A stretch of DNA of 64,000 bases from RGIG1918 sp964570895 (GCA_964570895.1 CAZMZD010000002.1:186001-250000), one strand, 5' to 3'; positions 14,160 through 22,412 are shown, counted from the stretch's first letter. A program made the numbers and translations. The notes: a model not told the origin generated them from the sequence alone.

Positions 14160-15218
14160 TTATTGATAAATTTCAGAGATTTTTCTGTTTACTTCTGTTT
14201 CAACAGCTTCTTTTGCTACGCGAACAGCATTTCTTATTGCATAATTTGATGAGCGACCGTGAGATATAACAGTGATACCCTTGACGCCCAAAAGAAGTGC
14301 TCCGCCAAATTCTTCGTAGTTAATTCTTTTGTAAATTCTCTTCATAAACGGACGAGCCAAAATGCCAACAATGCCAGCTAGAATATCTCTTGTGAACTCT
14401 TGTTTTATCATTTTGAAGAGCATATACGAAGAACCTTCAATGATTTTTAAAGCAACGTTTCCAACGAAGCCTTCGCAAACAATTACGTCGCAATCGCCAA
14501 AGAAAATTTCTTTTCCTTCAATGTTGCCTATAAAGTTAATGCCGTCAGTGTTTTCTTCAAGCATTTTGTATACATTTTGAACAAGCTCGTTGCCTTTACC
14601 TGCTTCTTCGCCGATATTCAAAACGCCAACTCTTGGGCTTTCAACGTTAAACACGTTTTTGTAGTAAGTTGAACCCATAATTGCAAATTGATAAAGCATT
14701 TCCGGTGTGCAAGAAGCATTTGCGCCTGCATCTAGAAACATAAACGGTTTCTTCATGCTTGGAAGAACAACTGCGATTGCAGGCCTTTCAATTCCGTTAA
14801 GTCTGCCAAGACCGAATAACGCACTGCCCATTGCTGCGCCTGTTGAACCTGCGGCAACAACTGCGTCAGAACTTCCTTGTGCAACAGCTTGAACTGCAAG
14901 CACAATAGATGATTTACGTTTTTTTCTGATTGCTTGAGCCGGAGCTTCGTCCATTTCAATTGTTTCTTGAGCATGGGTAATTTTTATATCTAATTTTGAT
15001 ACATCAATTTTGATGTTTTGGTTTAAGAATTTAAGCAAGCCGCCTTTTTGGTGGTGGATACCTTCTTTTTGTATTCTTGCAAGTTCTTCTTTAATTACAT
15101 CTTCTTTACCTACAAGCTCAATTGGCACATTGTAATCATGCGCTGCCCAAACAGCACCTTCAACAACTGCACGAGGTGCATTATCTCCGCCCATGGCGTC
15201 AATAGCTATTCTTACCAT
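14160..15218 (-). CDS. plsX: Phosphate acyltransferase PlsX
   Basis: PlsX makes acyl-phosphate from acyl-ACP, the first donor for glycerol-3-phosphate acylation by PlsY. The 352-aa product starts MVRIAIDAMGGDNAP and carries the family's GSTGAAMGSALFGLGRL, DAGAN, VGLLNIGEE-like VGVLNIGEEAGKG and the GFVGNVALK segments. A GGGGAGTTAGT ribosome site precedes the ATG. It follows rpmF after 25 bp, the common rpmF-plsX pair. Confidence 0.95.
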   Translation of the reverse strand: MVRIAIDAMGGDNAPRAVVEGAVWAAHDYNVPIELVGKEDVIKEELARIQKEGIHHQKGGLLKFLNQNIKIDVSKLDIKITHAQETIEMDEAPAQAIRKKRKSSIVLAVQAVAQGSSDAVVAAGSTGAAMGSALFGLGRLNGIERPAIAVVLPSMKKPFMFLDAGANASCTPEMLYQFAIMGSTYYKNVFNVESPRVGVLNIGEEAGKGNELVQNVYKMLEENTDGINFIGNIEGKEIFFGDCDVIVCEGFVGNVALKIIEGSSYMLFKMIKQEFTRDILAGIVGILARPFMKRIYKRINYEEFGGALLLGVKGITVISHGRSSNYAIRNAVRVAKEAVETEVNRKISEIYQ

Positions 15219-15243
15219 ACTAACTCCCCAAACTAACTATTTA

Positions 15244-15588
15244 CTATTCAGCTTTTTCTTCCGCTTCTTTAGTTTCTTCAACTACTTCTTCAGTTGTTTC
15301 AGCTTTAGCTTTTCTTGTTCTTTTTGGTTTTTCAGCTTTTTCTTCAGTAGCTTCAGCTTTGGCAGCTTTTTTAGGAGCTTTTTCTTCTTTTACTTCAACA
15401 GCTTCTGCTTCTGTTCCTTTAATGCTAACTAATTTTCCTTTATAGTAACCGCATTCCGGGCAAACTGTGTGAGTTGGGATAACAGCGTTGCAGTGTTTAC
15501 AAGTTGTAGTTGCAGGAACTGTTCCTTTCCAATTTGCTCTTCTATGTGCTTGGGCTGATGCCCCTGTTCTTTTCTTTGGTACTGCCAT
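15244..15588 (-). CDS. rpmF: 50S ribosomal protein L32 with long charged C-terminal tail
   Basis: The first ~57 residues are a normal L32: MAVPKKRTGASAQAHRR, then a four-cysteine zinc site (CKHC ... CPEC) and GYYKGKLV. The remaining ~55 residues are a low-complexity K/A/E/T tail without parallel in the usual ~57-60 aa protein. The frame is unbroken and codon use looks the same across both parts, so it is a true extension. The ribosome site is AAGGAAT. It heads the rpmF-plsX unit. Confidence 0.93.
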   Translation of the reverse strand: MAVPKKRTGASAQAHRRANWKGTVPATTTCKHCNAVIPTHTVCPECGYYKGKLVSIKGTEAEAVEVKEEKAPKKAAKAEATEEKAEKPKRTRKAKAETTEEVVEETKEAEEKAE

Positions 15589-15686
15589 TTTAAAAATTCC
15601 TTATACTTATCTTATTTAAATTTATTAAATCACAAATAAAAAAATGTGTCTATTATTGGAGCTTGAAATATAAACTTATTTTAATT

Positions 15687-16397
15687 TTATGAGTTTTTTG
15701 CCAAAATTTCAGCTTTTGTTTGCATTCTGCCACAGCATTTATCTTCGTCGCAATATCCTAATCTTTCGCATTTTGGAACTAAATGAGCCTTGAGCCATGG
15801 TTCTTGTTCTATGACTGCTTTGCACATAAGTTTTGCAAGTGTTCTAATTTCGAGTTGCGCTCTAGTGCAAAGTCTTAAATTTGCAAAGTGGATAAGTTCT
15901 CTTAAATTCAAACTTACAACAAGCGAACTTGCGGTTGCGTTTGGAAGAATTGCTCTTGCGTCTTCTGCGGGAATTCCGGCGTTTGTGAATTCTTGATACT
16001 TATCTGCGACAAGCTTCATAAAATCTTCGAATTTTTCGCGAAGTTCAGGGTTTGCTGCTATTTTTTGAGGAATAATGTAATCAATTTCGCCTTTTTCTTT
16101 TACATATCTTTGAGATTTTTGTGAAAAACTCATATGTCTGTGGCGAACAAGCTGGTGAGTGAGAGCTCTTGATACATTTGAAACCGCGAAGGTTAGCTGT
16201 ATGTGCTCAATTGTTGAATAATGCCCCGATGAAACAACTTTTGAAATTAAAGATAATTTTTTCTCATCGTCCGGTGCTTCATCAAAAATTTCTTTAGGCA
16301 ATTTTGCACTGTAGCAGGTTTTGCAAGCAGTATAAATTACGTCCAACAAATTCTGTGGCTTGTGGATTAAATCCACTTTTATTTCTACTGCTCCCAT
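15687..16397 (-). CDS. thyX: Flavin-dependent thymidylate synthase
   Basis: Makes dTMP from dUMP with FAD, NADPH and methylene-tetrahydrofolate. The ThyX signature RHR-x2-S-x4-S-x-R is present as RHRHMSFSQKSQRY (85-98), with the histidine-rich helix GHYSTIEHIQLTF before it and LCTRAQLEIR later. The C-terminal CDEDKCCGRM adds cysteines. At 236 aa its length is normal. AAAGGAG lies 7 nt before the ATG. It follows rpmE by 32 bp and is probably cotranscribed. thyA was not seen; dut and tmk are elsewhere in the window. Confidence 0.96.
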   Translation of the reverse strand: MGAVEIKVDLIHKPQNLLDVIYTACKTCYSAKLPKEIFDEAPDDEKKLSLISKVVSSGHYSTIEHIQLTFAVSNVSRALTHQLVRHRHMSFSQKSQRYVKEKGEIDYIIPQKIAANPELREKFEDFMKLVADKYQEFTNAGIPAEDARAILPNATASSLVVSLNLRELIHFANLRLCTRAQLEIRTLAKLMCKAVIEQEPWLKAHLVPKCERLGYCDEDKCCGRMQTKAEILAKNS

Positions 16398-16429
16398 ACC
16401 TTAGCTCCTTTAACAAACTTTTAAAAAAC

Positions 16430-16630
16430 TTATTTTTTTTCGTAACGTTTTTTAAATCTTTCAACTCTACCTTCAGAGTCTAAAATCTTTTGGTTGCCTG
16501 TGTAGAATGGGTGGCAAGCGTTACAAATTTCAACAACGATGTTTTCTTCTACGCTGCCTGTTTCAATTTCGTTACCACAAACGCATTTGATTGTAGTTTT
16601 TTTGTAATCTGGGTGAATGTCACTTTTCAT
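16430..16630 (-). CDS. rpmE: 50S ribosomal protein L31 (zinc-binding type)
   Basis: A 66-aa L31 of the C+ type: MKSDIHPDYK, C16-x-C18 and C36-x2-C39 as zinc ligands, and HPFYTGNQK. The TAAGGAAAATT ribosome site precedes the ATG. A good promoter lies in the 63-bp gap after aspS, so it probably starts a new transcript with thyX. Confidence 0.97.
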   Translation of the reverse strand: MKSDIHPDYKKTTIKCVCGNEIETGSVEENIVVEICNACHPFYTGNQKILDSEGRVERFKKRYEKK

Positions 16631-16664
16631 AATTTTCCTTACCTGATTTTTATTGTCTTTTACT

Positions 16665-16692
16665 ATTATATTTTGAAAAAATTAAATTACAA
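16665..16692 (-). promoter_or_regulatory. Promoter of rpmE-thyX
   Basis: On the minus strand TTGTAA (16687-16692), 16-bp spacer, TATAAT (16665-16670); the -35 abuts the aspS stop codon. Confidence 0.6.
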
Positions 16693-16693
16693 G

Positions 16694-18469
16694 TTAAACC
16701 CTTTGAGGATTGCGAAGCCTGATGTGCAATTCTCTAAGTTGTTCTTCGTTAATGCTTGCAGGAGCATTTGTCATTAAACATTTAGCTTGTGAATTTTTAG
16801 GGAACGCAATTACGTCTCTAATTGAAGCGCTTCTTGTAAGTAGCGCTACGAGTCTATCAAGACCAATTGCAAGGCCGCCGTGTGGAGGTGTTCCGAATTT
16901 GAAAGCAGAAACCATAAATTCGAATTTGTTTTTAATGTCTTCTTCAGTTAAGCCAAGTGCTTTGAACACTGTTTCTTGAAGATTTGAGTCATGAATTCTT
17001 ATTGAACCGCCGCCAAGTTCGTTTCCGTTATAGATAATATCGTATGCGATTGAGCGAACATTGCCTTTGTCTGATTCTAATTTGTCTAAATCTTCAGGGT
17101 TTGGCATTGTGAATGGGTGGTGCACACTCACAAATCTTTGATCTTCTTCTGACCAATCGAACAATGGGAAATCTACAACCCAAAGAAGGTCATGTTGAGA
17201 GTGGTCAATTAAACCAAGTTTTTCGCCAAAGTGCAATCTAAATCTTCCAAGAACATCGAACACGACTTTCTTAGAGTCTGCAACGAAGAATACAATGTCG
17301 CCCTTTTCAGCGTTAGCGCGGTTTTTAATTTCTTCGATTTGTTCTTCTGTTAAGAATTTGAACACAGGAGATTTAACTTCGCCGGATTCAAGGTATGTAA
17401 CCCAAGCAAGCCCTTTTGCGCCGAATGAAATTGCAAGGTTGCGAACATCATCCATTTCTTTTCTTGAGTAGTTTGCAATTCCGGGGATTTTTATTGCGCG
17501 AACTGTGCCGCCTGCTGCAACAACTGATTTGAATGCTTCAAAAGTGGAAGCTTCCATAATATCTGAAACATCGAACAATTCAAGCCCGAAGCGAGTATCC
17601 GGCTTATCTGAACCATATCTTTCCATCGCTTCTTTGTATGTAATTCTTTTGAATGGAGGTTTAATTTCAACCCCTGCTGCTTCAAACGCTTTAACTAAAA
17701 GGCCTTCCGTGAGAGCAATTACATCATCTTGCCCTGCAAAGCTCATTTCCATATCGACTTGAGTGAATTCCGGTTGTCTGTCTGCTCTTAAGTCTTCATC
17801 TCTAAAGCATTTTGCAATTTGATAATATTTTTCAATCCCGCCAACCATTAAAAGTTGTTTGAAAATTTGTGGTGATTGAGGGAGTGCAAAGAATTTTCCG
17901 TCGTGCACGCGTGATGGAACAAGATAATCTCTTGCGCCTTCAGGAGTTGTGTTGATTAAAACAGGCGTTTCAACGTCAATAAAGCCTTCGCCGTCAAGGT
18001 AATTTCTGATTGTTGATGTGATTTTGTGGCGAAGTTTCAAATTATTTAATAATTTTGAATTTCTGATATCTAAATATCTGTATTTTAATCTGACATCTTC
18101 TGAAACATTTTCATCTTCAAGGATAAATGGAAGTGTTTGCGCTGTTGCTAAAATTTTAATTTCATCAGGATACATTTCAACTCTGCCTGTTGCGAGTTTG
18201 TCGTTGATTGTGTCATCAGGGCGCAAAGTTACTTTACCTTTTGCTTGAATTACAAACTCAGAGCGAAGTTCGCCAAAAACCTTATGAGCTTCCGGATTAA
18301 CTTTAGGGTCTGCAACTATTTGAAAAACCCCGCTTCTATCTCTAACTTCAACGAAAATAATGCCGCCTAAATCTCTGATTGTGGCAGCCCAACCTGCAAT
18401 TTCAACAACAGAATTTACTTGTTTTTCTGTAATTTCGCCGCAATTTATGTTTTTGTATGTCAAATTCAT
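16694..18469 (-). CDS. aspS: Aspartyl-tRNA synthetase
   Basis: Class II synthetase of 591 aa, bacterial type. The N-terminal OB anticodon-binding domain (to ~110) precedes motif 1, motif 2 around FRDEDLRADRQPEFTQ, the GAD insertion in the middle, and motif 3 GLAIGLDRLVALL near the C-terminus. GAGGGAAAAA before the ATG is a fair ribosome site. Whether it is specific for Asp or also charges tRNA-Asn cannot be decided by eye. Confidence 0.97.
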   Translation of the reverse strand: MNLTYKNINCGEITEKQVNSVVEIAGWAATIRDLGGIIFVEVRDRSGVFQIVADPKVNPEAHKVFGELRSEFVIQAKGKVTLRPDDTINDKLATGRVEMYPDEIKILATAQTLPFILEDENVSEDVRLKYRYLDIRNSKLLNNLKLRHKITSTIRNYLDGEGFIDVETPVLINTTPEGARDYLVPSRVHDGKFFALPQSPQIFKQLLMVGGIEKYYQIAKCFRDEDLRADRQPEFTQVDMEMSFAGQDDVIALTEGLLVKAFEAAGVEIKPPFKRITYKEAMERYGSDKPDTRFGLELFDVSDIMEASTFEAFKSVVAAGGTVRAIKIPGIANYSRKEMDDVRNLAISFGAKGLAWVTYLESGEVKSPVFKFLTEEQIEEIKNRANAEKGDIVFFVADSKKVVFDVLGRFRLHFGEKLGLIDHSQHDLLWVVDFPLFDWSEEDQRFVSVHHPFTMPNPEDLDKLESDKGNVRSIAYDIIYNGNELGGGSIRIHDSNLQETVFKALGLTEEDIKNKFEFMVSAFKFGTPPHGGLAIGLDRLVALLTRSASIRDVIAFPKNSQAKCLMTNAPASINEEQLRELHIRLRNPQRV

Positions 18470-18496
18470 TTTTCCCTCACATTGCTATTTTTCTAT

Positions 18497-18524
18497 ATTT
18501 TACAGCAAAAATATTTTACATCAA
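18497..18524 (-). promoter_or_regulatory. Possible promoter of aspS
   Basis: On the minus strand TTGATG (18519-18524), 16-bp spacer, TAAAAT (18497-18502). Confidence 0.4.
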
Positions 18525-18569
18525 AAATAAAAAATGAGAAAGGGGGTTGAACTCGCTGTTTTTAAGAAT

Positions 18570-18896
18570 TTATTTATACCAAGGCCGGAAATTTTGGATT
18601 TGAGTTTTGAGATTTTCAAAATTGCCGTCAAAACAAATGCACCTATCGTCAATATATAAGTATGCAACATCTTTTGTGTTTGTTGTGTCTTTAACTGTGT
18701 TTGCAAGTTTTTCATCAATCAGCCATTTTGAAGCGAGGATTTTGTTTCTTGTTGTAAAAAGTTTTATTTCGTAATTTCTAGATAATTCTTTTAAAAATTC
18801 ACGCGCACCATTTTTGATTGGCGGTATAAAATTTGGGTTATATTCGCCTTTATATTCATTCAATACGCCGTCCAAGTCGATTAGTAGAGTTTTCAT
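18570..18896 (-). CDS. Small HAD-like phosphatase-type protein, 108 aa
   Basis: The N-terminus LLIDLDGVLNEY matches HAD motif I (D-x-D-x-[V/T]), KLFTTRN fits motif II, and LYIDDRC resembles the acidic motif IV. It is shorter than most HAD enzymes and has no cap domain. AAAAAGGAGCT lies just before the ATG. It diverges from the XRE regulator at 18963, with a palindrome between them, so it may be a target of that regulator. The substrate is unknown. Confidence 0.75.
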   Translation of the reverse strand: MKTLLIDLDGVLNEYKGEYNPNFIPPIKNGAREFLKELSRNYEIKLFTTRNKILASKWLIDEKLANTVKDTTNTKDVAYLYIDDRCICFDGNFENLKTQIQNFRPWYK

Positions 18897-18910
18897 GATA
18901 GCTCCTTTTT

Positions 18911-18930
18911 GTATCCTGTGTACGGGATAC
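18911..18930. promoter_or_regulatory. Palindromic operator candidate
   Basis: GTATCCTGTGTACGGGATAC: outer GTATCC/GGATAC arms, with 8 of 10 positions symmetric. It lies in the 66-bp gap between the divergent HAD-like and XRE genes, 33 bp before the XRE start and just upstream of the HAD ribosome site. Confidence 0.55.
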
Positions 18931-18962
18931 GATAAATTTAAAATAACTTTAAAATATTACAC

Positions 18963-19226
18963 ATGCAAGAGAAAGAAGAAATATTATCACAAGCAGTTGC
19001 AAGACTTTTGAAAGATATGCGCTCTAGAACAGGCAAAAGCCTTAATTTATTTTGCAATGAGTTTGATATTTCAACTTCTACTTTAAATGATATTGAAAAT
19101 GCAAAAAGAAGTGTTAAACTTTTTTCTTTGTATAAAATTATAAGAGCATATAATATTTCAGTTCCTGAATTTTTTGAACAGTTGGACAAATACTTACCCA
19201 AAGATTTTTTAAAACCGGAAGAATAA
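18963..19226 (+). CDS. XRE-family helix-turn-helix regulator, 87 aa
   Basis: A single HTH_3-type domain fills the protein: a helix near residues 10-22, then NLFCNEFDISTSTLNDIENAK as the helix-turn-helix with its conserved end, and SLYKIIRAYNISVPEFFEQL closing the fold as in Cro/CI-type repressors. There is no ligand domain. There is no clear ribosome site. Autoregulation through the upstream palindrome is likely but inferred. Confidence 0.85.
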   Translation: MQEKEEILSQAVARLLKDMRSRTGKSLNLFCNEFDISTSTLNDIENAKRSVKLFSLYKIIRAYNISVPEFFEQLDKYLPKDFLKPEE

Positions 19227-20062
19227 AATTAATTTTTTGCTTCATTTTACCGAAGGTATCACCTTATTTCTAGCACTCGCAAAGCTCGCGTAAGAACTAA
19301 GGGGTTCTTACTTTCCCTTACGGCGCTTGAAGTGAAAAAGAGAGAACTCCTTGACTCTTTGCGAACACGTGAGCATTAGAGGCAAGGCGATGCTTTAGCA
19401 AAATGAAGAAGGACAAAAAATTAATGCCAAGTTGCATTGGTTAGTAAGATCCTGAACAGCTTGAAAATTACGGCTTCACCTTATTTTCTAAGCTTTCAGG
19501 ATGACGATTTGTATACGCACTACATAATTATTTGTTTTGGTTTGTCAGGCAATGCCTGACCTACGGGCTTTAAAATTATGTTGTTGGGCAAGTATGCCCA
19601 ACCTACGAGCTCATTTCGATGTGACAAATCGGGTTTATCTAATTTTTCAAAATTTTTATCACAAAAGCAGAAAGAGGGAGAGGTTTTGCGGTCACAGCTT
19701 TAATTACAAAGTGCAGGACATGTTTTTGTTAAATAGCTATTCGCAAAAGCTCGACTGCGATTTCTGAGATAAAAATTTGAAAAATGGCAAGAGCAAAGCA
19801 AGAGCCCATGTTTCTTTCTTTTGCTTCGTTTTCTTTCTTTGCGTTACGGCGCTTGAGTGTCAAAGAAAGAAAATGAAGAAGGACAAAAAATTAATGCCAA
19901 GTTGCAATAATTGATAAGATGTTGAAACTGTTTTGGGTTGTTGGGCAAGTATGCCCAACCTACGGGCTGGCTCAACATGACAATTTGTATATTAAAATTG
20001 TAGGGCGCGTTTATACGCACCACACAATTATTTGCTTTGGTTTGTCAGGACCTATAAGTTTT
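19227..20062. repeat. Intergenic island of composite palindromic repeats
   Basis: About 840 bp without a credible gene. It begins with an imperfect inverted pair CTTCATTTT (19240) ... AAAATGAAG (19400) and contains: a perfect 37-bp direct repeat at 19400-19436 and 19870-19906; HAEFISAS-type hairpins at 19446-19505 and 19916-19981; GTCAGGCAATGCCTGAC at 19544-19560; GTTGGGCAAGTATGCCCAAC at 19583-19602 and 19940-19959; and the GTAGGG...GCACC element at 20000-20021. The same order of modules recurs, so two ~160-bp blocks look duplicated with nested changes. Confidence 0.9.
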
Positions 20063-20073
20063 TAACAATAAAA

Positions 20074-20103
20074 CCGCCCTGAATTCAATCAGAGCGGCTT
20101 TAT
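20074..20103 (-). terminator. Terminator of the GGDEF/HD-GYP gene
   Basis: Minus strand: CCGCTCTGA, 6-nt loop, TCAGGGCGG, then TTTTATT. It ends about 20 bp after the stop codon. Confidence 0.8.
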
Positions 20104-20122
20104 AAAATTTATTTCCTTGGCT

Positions 20123-21961
20123 TTACTCAACGGTTGTCATTGAGGGGGCAATTGTCACAAAGTGTCTTACGAGTTCAGCGTCCCATTGAATGCCTGCGCC
20201 AAGTTTCAAAATTTCACAGGCCTTCTCGCAAGACATTCCTTTGCGATACGGGCGGTCGCTCACAAGCGCGTGATAAGCGTCTGCAACTGCGACAATCCTT
20301 GCTTCAAGAGGAATTTCATCACCTTTCAAACCGAGAGGATAGCCGGAGCCGTCAATATGTTCATGGTGGAATTTAACCATCGGAATTAAGTCGTGCAACG
20401 ATTCGTTAGGTGCAAGCACTTTGTCTGCGCCAATTACAGGGTGCTGTTTCATAATTTCCCACTCTTCATCGCTTAGTTTATCCGGCTTGCGTAAAACTGT
20501 TTCGGGAATACCGATTTTGCCTATGTCATGGAGCATTGCGCCGAGTTTAATGCGTTCAACTTGAGTTGCAGGAAGATTAATTTCTTTCGCAAGTGCTTCA
20601 GCATATTTTGAAACAAAAGTGGAGTGACCTTTTGTGTATGTGTCTTTTGCGTCGATTGTTCCTGCAAGACTTGTAACAACTTCGAGCAAGTGTTTGTTTG
20701 AAACAATTTCTTCGTTGTGGAACCTGTTGATAAGCTCGTCTTCAAAATCGATACCGATTTGAGCGTGCCTTTTGATTAAAATATCAGCGAATGATTTAAG
20801 AGCTTTGTCGTCCCAGAAATTATAGTCGTCAGCAGCGACAATAGAACTTTGACCTGTTTCGCAAGTTTTGCTTTTTGAAAGATACATTGCTTGTTCTGCA
20901 AGAATGAGCAATTTTTCTTGGTCGCGTGTGATGTTTGGATAGTCCGCAATGCCTGCGCTAACCTTGATTGGCCCAACATCGTTCATATAAACGCAAGAGA
21001 TAACATAGCAAATATATTCTGCTAAGTATTTTGCTTCTTGGGCGCCTGTTTTTGGCATTATAATAGCAATTTCATCTCCGCCATAACGAGCTGCAAAGTC
21101 AGTGTTTCTCATACTTTCTTTGATTTTTTCAGCAACGGATTTGATAATTTCATCGCCTTTTGCGTGCCCTAATTCTCTATTGATTTGAGTGATATTTTCA
21201 ACGTCAAAAATGCAAACGGATAATTTTTCGTTTTCTTTTTGAGTGAGTTCAATCTGCCTGTGTAATTCTTCTTGGAATGACTTGTGATTTTTGAGCCCTG
21301 TGAGCGGGTCAACATCTTGGTTATTTTTAAGCATTCCCATTAATTTTTCGCATTCGAAATAAAGACAAAGATAATTTGCAATCAATTGATAGAAATCTTT
21401 GTGCATTCCGGGGGTAGAATCACCAACAATAAAGGCGCCAAGAGGAGTTTTGCCATGCCCAATAGGCAAAATTGTAAACTTGGTGTCTTTTAAATATGAC
21501 GATTTTAAAAACGCTATATTAGACGTATATTGCGGAGAATTTTCATTAAAACATTTCGCAATAGGATTTGAATTATCATTCAGCATAACTTTTGCGGAAT
21601 ATGATAAATTATTTTCATCTATAATTTTGAGATTGATATGTTCGTTTTTATCGTTTACGAAGCCTATGCCAACAGAAGATATTTGCATTGCTTCATACAA
21701 AACATCGTACAAAGCTTGCGCTAATTGGGCATAACTTTCAGCAGTCTTGAAACAATTATTGACATTTTTAATAATGTCTTGATAATTCAAAACTGAAAGC
21801 CTGCGCAGGTTATTTTGCGTGTAACCGCTATAAAGCCTGTTTGCAGTCGTCCTTGTATTCTGTTTTCCTGCTATTGGATTCGAAATTAGCCCATTTGATA
21901 TATTTTTGTCAAATGCGTCAATATCTACCGCATTGCCATTTCTTGTATAGTTAGACTTCAC
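20123..21961 (-). CDS. Hybrid GGDEF and HD-GYP protein with N-terminal GAF-like region
   Basis: A 612-aa cyclic-di-GMP protein. Residues ~60-210 look like a GAF sensor domain. The GGDEF domain (~215-370) has GGDEI at 294-298 and an RNTD inhibitory site (RxxD) at 285-288, so synthase activity with product inhibition is expected. The HD-GYP domain (~425-605) has HDIGK at 478-482, HH at 532-533 and HIDGSGYP at 535-542, so hydrolysis to GMP is also possible. There is no membrane segment, so it is cytoplasmic. The start is GTG with AGGA upstream. Confidence 0.95.
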   Translation of the reverse strand: MKSNYTRNGNAVDIDAFDKNISNGLISNPIAGKQNTRTTANRLYSGYTQNNLRRLSVLNYQDIIKNVNNCFKTAESYAQLAQALYDVLYEAMQISSVGIGFVNDKNEHINLKIIDENNLSYSAKVMLNDNSNPIAKCFNENSPQYTSNIAFLKSSYLKDTKFTILPIGHGKTPLGAFIVGDSTPGMHKDFYQLIANYLCLYFECEKLMGMLKNNQDVDPLTGLKNHKSFQEELHRQIELTQKENEKLSVCIFDVENITQINRELGHAKGDEIIKSVAEKIKESMRNTDFAARYGGDEIAIIMPKTGAQEAKYLAEYICYVISCVYMNDVGPIKVSAGIADYPNITRDQEKLLILAEQAMYLSKSKTCETGQSSIVAADDYNFWDDKALKSFADILIKRHAQIGIDFEDELINRFHNEEIVSNKHLLEVVTSLAGTIDAKDTYTKGHSTFVSKYAEALAKEINLPATQVERIKLGAMLHDIGKIGIPETVLRKPDKLSDEEWEIMKQHPVIGADKVLAPNESLHDLIPMVKFHHEHIDGSGYPLGLKGDEIPLEARIVAVADAYHALVSDRPYRKGMSCEKACEILKLGAGIQWDAELVRHFVTIAPSMTTVE

Positions 21962-22037
21962 ACTTTTTCCTAATCACAAATTGTTGTATATCATGTATAA
22001 GTTTAGTCTGGAGAAAAAATTGCTACCAACCACTTAA

Positions 22038-22065
22038 ATTATAACATAATGTTTACAATTGTTAA
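22038..22065 (-). promoter_or_regulatory. Promoter of the GGDEF/HD-GYP gene
   Basis: Minus strand TTAACA (22060-22065), 16-bp spacer, TATAAT (22038-22043), leaving a ~70-nt leader before the GTG. Confidence 0.6.
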
Positions 22066-22075
22066 AGTTTAAAAA

Positions 22076-22348
22076 TTACACTTTTACCAAGATGCCCTTT
22101 ATACTTGACTTTTCGCCCTTAACAATCTTTATATTTGATTTTGGCAATTGTAAACACCCTGCTAAATATTTAACAATTTCATCATTTGCCTTGCCATCGA
22201 CTGCCGGTTTTGAAATTTTTAATTTCAATTTATACTCATTTGTATCCACAAATTCATAAGAATTTTTTTTAGAATTTGCAACGATTTTGACTTTTATAAG
22301 ATAGCCGCCGTCTTTCTTTATGGAATTTTTTATAATTTCGTCCAGCAT
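22076..22348 (-). CDS. DUF167 (YggU) family protein
   Basis: A small basic alpha/beta protein, family of unknown function. The signature is clear: LIKVKIVANSKKNS, LKLKISKPAVDGKANDEIVKYLA, and the following LPKSNIKIVKGEKSSIKGI. I chose ATG at 22348 (90 aa); an in-frame TTG at 22366 would add six residues, and neither has a good ribosome site. It diverges from spoT. Confidence 0.85.
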   Translation of the reverse strand: MLDEIIKNSIKKDGGYLIKVKIVANSKKNSYEFVDTNEYKLKLKISKPAVDGKANDEIVKYLAGCLQLPKSNIKIVKGEKSSIKGILVKV

Positions 22349-22412
22349 ACTAGAAAAAACTCTCAAAAAGTAGTAACATATTAAATTATAGCAGATATTA
22401 TTGAGATAGACA

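Noticed and set aside
19537..19767. Plus-strand 76-residue frame in the repeat island
   Set aside because: It runs through two palindromic repeats, begins at an alternative start without ribosome site and matches no family.
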